From Elymus sibiricus (taxonomy: Eukaryota; Streptophyta; Magnoliopsida; Poales; Poaceae): a stretch of DNA of 64,000 bases. Shown piece after piece: positions 57,723-64,000 of the stretch. Numbering within the stretch: the first letter of the stretch is position 1; every line of letters starts with the position of its first letter. The stretch lies in contig CM077668.1 in assembly GCA_039707655.1 (NCBI GenBank), positions 397,695,630 to 397,759,629 of the forward strand. Direction: 5' to 3'. Under the pieces are notes generated by a model. The model was given only the letters and a program-made list of their open reading frames with translations, did not search any database and had not been told where the DNA came from. Both the position numbers and the translations under genes were made by a program.

Positions 57723-58440
57723 TCATCTCTTTAGGGGTAAGAGCACAAAGCTTGGCGCTCCTGGCTTATTTCTTTTGCATGAATTGGCTACCCATGTTTC
57801 GACCTTGCTATTCATGTGCTCCCACAACTTTCCGTTTCCACCATCGATATGCATTTCTTCAAGAACCATGGCGTTCTCGGCGAAGAATTTGATCAGCTGG
57901 AGACCGAGACGGTTAGACTTCTCCAACTGGGATTGCAGGCACACTCTCCTTAGTGAGCTCTGCAAGAATTCGAACGAGGAGTGTCGACTCAAGCCAGGAA
58001 TTTCAGAAACTTCGTTATAGTTAACACCATCGCCTTCTCCTTCCGACGAAACCGTGTCCGGCTCTGAGTCCCGGCAGCGGTCGAGACGATCCATGGACTT
58101 GTCACGGTCGTATCGGAATTTCCTTTCCAAGAATTCATGTGCGTGCTGATAATGTTTGCGGGCGTCTTGGTCCTCTGCAGTGAGGTTGATCCAGAGGTCA
58201 CGTAGCACGGGGCAGCAGCGGAGCAGGTTCGCGATTGTCACCGCCGCTGTCTTGCCTTTCGGCCTGTGCACCCCTTGCAGCTCGAGCCGATCGAGGCGGT
58301 GGAATGTAGGCAGGAGCTCGACCCTCCTTGCCTCGCTGAGGACGGCGATGTCCTCGAGGTGGTTCAGCCTTAGCTTCATCTCCCTGGTGCTGGTGAAGCC
58401 CCGAACCAATCGCCAGATGGTCGCTAGGACGCGGTTTGGT
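57723..58440 (-). pseudogene. F-box/LRR protein, C-terminal half (second copy)
   Basis: Open frame on the minus strand to the natural stop at 57723-57725, with no internal stop. It matches the split pseudogene throughout: EDIAVLSEARRVELLPTF against EDIAVLSKAMRLKLLPTF, and NLLRCCPVLRDLWINL against NLLRCCPALRDLRINL. The N-terminal F-box half is missing. At about 58440 the homology stops and LTR sequence begins, so a retroelement insertion followed by deletion removed it. The Met at 58409 is not a real start. Confidence 0.8.
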
Positions 58441-58449
58441 TCATTGTTC

Positions 58450-59246
58450 CTACATATAGCGGGACCTGGATGACCATATTGGTTCCTACATATTCTACGA
58501 AGATCTTTATCGGTCGAACCTCTATGTCAAGGATTCAGTTAATCCCGTATGCTGTTCCCTTTGTTCTTCGGTATGTTACTTGCCCGAGATTCGATCGTCG
58601 GTATCTCTATACCTAGTTCAATCTCGTTACCGGCAAGTCTCTTTACTCGTTCCGTAATACAAGATCTAGTGGCTAACACTTTAGTCACATTGCTTGCAAG
58701 GCTCATTGTGATGTTGTATTACCGAGTGGGCCCTGAGATACCTCTCCGTCACACGGAGTAACAAATCCCAGTCTTGATCCATGCCAACCCAACAGACACC
58801 CTCGGAGATACCTGTAGAGCACCTTTATAGTCACCCAGTTACGTTGCGACGTTTGATACACACAAGGTACTCCTCCGATGTCAGGGAGTTGCATGATCTC
58901 ATGGTCATAGGAACAGATACTTGACATGCAGAAAACAATAGCAATAAACTGACACGATCATATGCTACGTTTATAGTTTGGGTCTTGTCCATCACATCAT
59001 TCTCCTAATGATGTGATCCCATTATCAAATGACATCTCATGTCCATGGCTAGGAAACCTTCACCATCTTTTGATCAACGAGCTAGTCAACTAGAGGCTTA
59101 CTAGGGACACAGTGTTGTCTATGTACCCACACATGTATTTGAGTTTTCAATCAATACAATTATAGCATGGATAATAAACGATTATCATGAACAAGGAAAT
59201 ATAATAATAACTAATTTATTGTTGCCTCTAGGGCATATTTCCAACA
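58450..59246 (-). repeat. Angela/WIS-type copia 3' LTR, truncated
   Basis: Starts on the minus strand TGTTGGAAATATGCCCTAG (59246) and runs about 0.8 kb into F-box sequence, where a full LTR of this type would be about 1.7 kb. GCAAGTGGGAGAC (59247-59259) abuts it as the polypurine tract. The other LTR lies beyond 64000. Confidence 0.8.
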
Positions 59247-59329
59247 GTCTCCCACTTGCACTAGAGTCAATAATCTAGTTCACATCACTATGTGATTTAC
59301 ATTGTAATGAATCGAACACCCATACAGTT

Positions 59330-62300
59330 CTAGTGTTGTTCATGTTTAGCCCTTGGAAGAGGTTTAGTCATCGGATCTGCAACATTCAGATCCGTGTGTA
59401 CTTTGCAAATATTTATGTCGTCCTCCTTGATGTAATCGCGGATGGAATTGAAACGTCGCTTTATGTGTCTGGTCCTCTTGTGAAATCTTGGTTCCTTGGC
59501 TAGAGCAATGGCACCAGTATTATCACAAAACAGAGTCATTGGGTTAAGCGCACTAGGCACTACTCCAAGATCTGTCATGAACTCCTTCATCCAGACACCT
59601 TCCTTCGCCGCCTCCGAGGCTGCGATGTACTCCGCTTCGCATGTAGAATCAGCTACCACGCTTTGCTTGGAACTGCACCAGCTAACCGCACCCCCATTAA
59701 GAATAAATACGTATCCGGTTTGCGACTTAGAGTCATCCGGATCAGTGTCAAAGCTTGCATCGATGTAACCCTTTACGACGAGCTCTTGATCACCTCCATA
59801 AACGAGAAACATGTCCTTAGTCCTTTTCAGGTACTTCAGGATATTCTTGACCGCCGACAGTGTTCCACTCCTAGATCACTTTGAAACCTTCCGGCCATAC
59901 TTATGGCAAGGCTGACATCGGGTCTTGTGCACAGCATTGCATACATGATAGAGCCTATGGCTGAGGCATAGGGGACGACACTCATCTTTTCTCTATCTTC
60001 TGCAGTCACTGGGCATTGAGTCTTACTCAACTTCACACCTTGCAATACAGGCAAGAACCCCTTCTTGGACTGATCCATTTTGAACTTCTTCAAAACTTTG
60101 TCAAGGTATGTGCTTTGTGAAAGTCCTATTAAGCGTCTCGATCTATCTCTATAGATCTTGATGCCTAATATGAAAGCAGCTTCTCCTAGGTCCTTCATTG
60201 AAAAACTCTTGTTCGAATATTCCTTCACGCTTTCCAACATTTCTATATTGTTTCCAATCAGTAATATGTCATCCACATATAATATTAGAAACGCTATAGA
60301 GCTCCCACTCACTTTCTTGTAAATACAAGCTTCTCCGTAAACTTGTATAAACTCGAACGCTTTGATCACCTCATCAAAGCGAAGATTCCAACTCCGAGAT
60401 GCTTGCACCAGTCCATAAATGGATCGCTGGAGTTTGCAAACTTTGTCAGCATTCTCTGGATCGACAAAACCTTCTGGTTGTATCATATACAACTCTTCCT
60501 TAAGGAAACCGTTAAGGAATGCTGTTTTGACATCCATCTGCCAAATTTCATAATCGAAAAAGGCAGCTATTGCTAACATGATTCTGACGGACTTAAGCAT
60601 CGCTACGGGTGAGAAGGTCTCATCGTAGTCAACTCCTTGAACTTGTGAAAAACCCTTTGCCACAAGCCGAGCTTTATAGACGGTGACATTACCGTTTGCG
60701 TCCGTCTTCCTCTTAAAGATCCATTTGTTCTGAATGGCCTTACGCCCTTCAGGTAATACTTCCAAAGTCCACACTTTGTTTTCATACATGGATCCCATCT
60801 TGGATTTCATGGCCTCTAACCACTTCTCGGAATCCGGGCCCATCATCGCTTCTCCATAGCTCGTAGGTTCATCGTTGTCCAACAACATGACCTCTAAGAC
60901 AGGGTTGCCGTACCACTCAGGAGCAGTACGCGTCCTTGTCGACCTACGAGGTTCGATAGCAACTTGATCCAAAGCTTCATGATCATCATCATTAACTTCC
61001 TCTTCAGCTGATGTAGGCTCTACAGAAACATCTTTCTGCGCTGCGCTACTTTCAGGTTGAAGTAAAGGTTCAACAACCTCATCAAGTTCTATCTTCCTCC
61101 CACTCAATTCTTTCGAGAGAAACTCTTTCTCAAGAAATGTTCCGTTTTTAGCGACAAACAATTTGCCTTCGGATCTGAGGTAGAAGGTATACCCAACTGT
61201 CTCTTTTGGGTATCCTATGAAGATGCATTTCTCCGCTTTGGGTTCCAGCTTTTCAGGCTGAAGCTTTTTGACATAAGCATCACATCCCCAAACTTTAAGA
61301 AACGACAGCTTTGGCTTCTTGCCAAACCAAAGTTCATATGGCGTCGTCTCAACAGATTTCGATGGTGCCCTATTTAAAGTGAATGCAGCTGTCTCTAATG
61401 CATAACCCCAAAACGATAGTGGCAAATCGGCAAGAGACATCATAGATCGCACCATATCCAATAAGGTTCGATTACAACGTTCGGACACACCATTACGCTG
61501 TGGTGTTCCAGGCGGTGTTAGTTGTGAAACAATTCCACATTGTCTTAAGTGACTGCCAAACTCATAACTCAGATATTCTCCTCCTCGATCAGATCGTAGG
61601 AATTTAATCTTCTTGTTACGATGATTCTCAACTTCACTCTGAAATTGTTTGAACTTTTCAAATGTTTCAGACTTGTGTTTCATTAAGTAAATATACCCAT
61701 ATCTACTTAAGTCATCAGTGAAGGTGAGAAAGTAACGATAACCACCGTGCGCCTCAATGCTCATCGGACCGCACACATCAGTATGTATGATTTCCAACAA
61801 GTCACTTGCCCGTTCCATTGTTCCAGAGAACGGCGTTTTAGTCATCTTGTCCATGAGGCATGGCTCACATGTGTCAAGTGATTCAAAATCAAGTGACTCC
61901 AAAAGTCCATCAGCATGGAGCTTCCTCATGCGTTTTATGCCAATATGACCTAAACGGCAGTGCCACAAGAAAGTGGTATTGTCATTATCAATTCTACATC
62001 TTTTGGCATCAATGTTATGAACATGTGTATCATTACTATCTAGATTCAATAAGAATAAACCCCTCACATCGGGTGCATGACCATAAAAGATATTACTCAT
62101 ATAAATAGAACAACCATTATTCTCTGATTTAAATGAGTAACCGTCTCGCAATAAACAAGATCCAGATATAATGTTCATGCTTAACGCAGGCACTAAATAA
62201 CAATTATTTAGGTTCATCATTAATCCCGATGGTAATCGAAGAGCGAGCGTGCCGATGGCGATCACATCAACCTTGGAACCATTTCCCACGCGCATCGTCA

Positions 62301-63279
62301 CTTCATCCTTTGCCAGCCTCCGTCTATTCCGCAGTTCCTGTTTTGAGTTGCAAATATGAGCAACCGCACCGGTATCAAATACCCAGGCACTACAACGAGA
62401 GTTGGTAAGGTACACATCAATAACATGTATATCATATATACCTTGTTTGTTGTTGGCCGCCTTCTTGTCAGCCAAATACTTGGGGCAGTTCCGCTTCCAG
62501 TGTCCAGTTCCCTTGCAATGAAAGCACACAGTTTCTGGTTTAGGTCCAGCCTTGGGTTTCTTCACGAGAGGAGCAACTGCTTTGCCACTCTTCTTGGAGT
62601 TACCCTTCTTACCCTTGCCATTTTTCTTGAAACTAGTGGTTTTATTGACCATCAACACTTGATGCTCCTTCTGAATTTCAGACTCAGCGGCTTTCAGCAT
62701 CGCAAACAGCTCGGCGACTGACTTGTTCATCCCGTGCATGTTATAGTTCAACACGAATTTCTTGTAGCTAGGTGGCAATGATTGAAGAACTCTGTCAGTG
62801 ATAGCCTCTGGCGGAAGGGGCATCCCCAATTTAGCCAGACGGGTGGAGTACCCAGACATTCTGAGTACGTGATCACTGATAGACCCGTTCTCCTCCATCT
62901 TGCAAGTATAGAACTTATCGGAGATCTCATATCTCTCGATCCGGGCATTCTTCTGAAAGATAAACTTCAACTCCTGGAACATCTCATATGCTCCATGACG
63001 TTCAAAATGTCTTTGAAGTCCCGGTTCTAAGCCATACAATATTGCACATTGAACTATTGAGTAATCTTCAGAACGAGCCTGCCAGGCGTTCACAACGTCT
63101 AGAGACTCAACTGGAGCGGGTGGATCACCAAGCGGTGCATCAAGGACATAAGCCTTCTGGGAAGCCGTAAGGATAATCCTTAGATTACGGGCCCAGTCCA
63201 CAAAGTTACTTCCATCATCTTTCAACTTAGCTTTCTCTAGGAACGCATTAAAATTCAGGGGTGCTACTGCGCGAGCCAT
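59330..63279 (-). pseudogene. gag-pol: copia polyprotein (gag-PR-IN-RT-RNase H), one frameshift
   Basis: Start at 63279 (MARAVAPLNFNAFLEKAK). Order: copia gag to about residue 230, CCHC knuckle CFHCKGTGHWKRNC (about 252), protease WVFDTGAVAHIC (about 300), integrase zinc site (HCRLGH, CEPC, about 430-470), integrase catalytic residues in HTDVCGP and TDDLSRYG and the Glu in NGVSERCNRT, and RT with MDVKTAFLNG and YVDDILLIG (about residue 1010). Frame breaks near 59858 (base loss around CCGCCGACAG) shortly before RNase H, which continues in another frame from about 59840 to 59330 (SWCSSKQSVVADSTCEAEYI, FCDNTGAI). No other stop, so it decayed recently. Encodes particle, protease, integrase and copying enzyme. 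Confidence 0.9.
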
Positions 63280-64000
63280 GATCTACAACATAAATATAGC
63301 AAAGACAACTTAGACTATTGTTCAAGATAATGAGTTTAGTTAATCATATTACTTAAAAACTCCCACTCAAATTGACATCCCTCCGGTCATTCGAGTGTAA
63401 CATGATCCAAATCCACCAACTCAAGTCCGATCATCATGTGAGTTGAGGTGGTTTCAATGGTGAACATCTTCATGTTGATCATATCTACTATATGACTCAT
63501 GTTCGACCTTTCGGTCTCTTGTGTTCCGAGGCCATGTCTGTACATGCTAGGCTCGTCAAGTTTAACCCGAGTGTTCCGCACGTGCAACATGGCTTACACC
63601 CGTTGTATGTGAACGTAGAGTCTATCAGACCCGATCATCACGTCGTGTCTCGAAACGACGAACTTTCGCAACGGTGCACACTCGGGGAGAACACAATTTA
63701 TCTTGAAATTTAAGTGAGGGATCACCTTATAATGCTACCGTCGTCCTAAGCAAAATAAGATGCATAAAAGGATTAACATCACATGCAAATCTTAAGTGAC
63801 ATGATATGGCCATGAACTTGTGCTTTTGATCTCCATCTCCAAAGCACCGGCATGATCTCCATCGTCACCGGCATGACACCATGATCTCCATCAACGTGTC
63901 GCCATGAGGTTGTCGCGCCGACTGTTGCTTCCACGACTATTGCTAACGTTTAGCGATAAAGTAAAGCATTACATAGCGCTTAATGATTGACACGCAGGTC
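63280..64000 (-). other. copia 5' leader, no gene
   Basis: Non-coding sequence upstream of the polyprotein start on the minus strand, expected to be the leader between the primer binding site and gag. The primer site and 5' LTR are not reached. Confidence 0.55.

Overview
The window looks like nuclear DNA of a large-genome grass, most likely a Triticeae species (wheat, Aegilops or barley group). The inference rests on the repeats: Stowaway MITEs beginning CTCCCTC with TA flanks, CACTA elements with CACTACTGG or CACTAGTAG ends, copia elements whose LTRs begin TGTTGGAAATATGCCC (Angela/WIS type), a sirevirus-type copia element, a Helitron and L1-type LINEs. No ordinary intact host gene was found. 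The only recognisable host gene is an F-box/LRR gene, present as two broken copies in tail-to-tail orientation.

Left part (1-17.65 kb). A LINE runs off the left edge (endonuclease of ORF2, gag-like ORF1, minus strand). Next come a second LINE remnant, a long inverted-repeat element with tRNA-like modules at its inner ends, arrays of GCAACA/TGTTGC hairpins, and a GC-rich patch with captured gene fragments (one is an LRR-receptor-kinase piece). Two 5'-truncated LINE insertions have clear target-site duplications (10591-13144 minus; 13992-14290 plus). A complete non-autonomous Helitron (16164-17650) closes this part.

Middle part (17.87-53.02 kb). An F-box/LRR pseudogene on the plus strand is split by an 835-bp hAT element (19525-20359, 8-bp duplication ACGACGAC) and by a 32.35-kb CACTA element (20494-52844). 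Removing both, with one copy of each duplication, rejoins the reading frame. The CACTA element carries a minus-strand Transposase_24-type gene, a plus-strand TNPD-type transposase (Transposase_21/DUF4218/DUF4216) and a plus-strand Transposase_24-type gene. The first two diverge from a central block of subterminal-type repeats. Three later insertions sit inside it: a 1.9-kb mini-CACTA (duplication TAC) holding a 5S-rRNA-derived segment, a 9.8-kb sirevirus-like copia element (duplication GTCAC) with gag and a long env-like ORF but no pol, and a 5.6-kb deleted copia element (duplication GCGTG) in an exon. Without these the CACTA would be about 15.0 kb.

Right part (53.0-64.0 kb). After the F-box 3' end lie a GC-rich non-autonomous LINE-like element with a 10-bp duplication, three Stowaway MITEs, AT-rich duplicated DNA, and the 3' part of a second F-box copy on the minus strand. 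That copy is cut off by a partial LTR of an Angela/WIS-type copia element whose nearly complete polyprotein (minus strand, one frameshift) runs towards the right edge.

All transposon genes except possibly the truncated LINE ORF2 carry stops or frameshifts. The window is best read as a nested-transposon stratigraphy over an old convergent pair of F-box genes.
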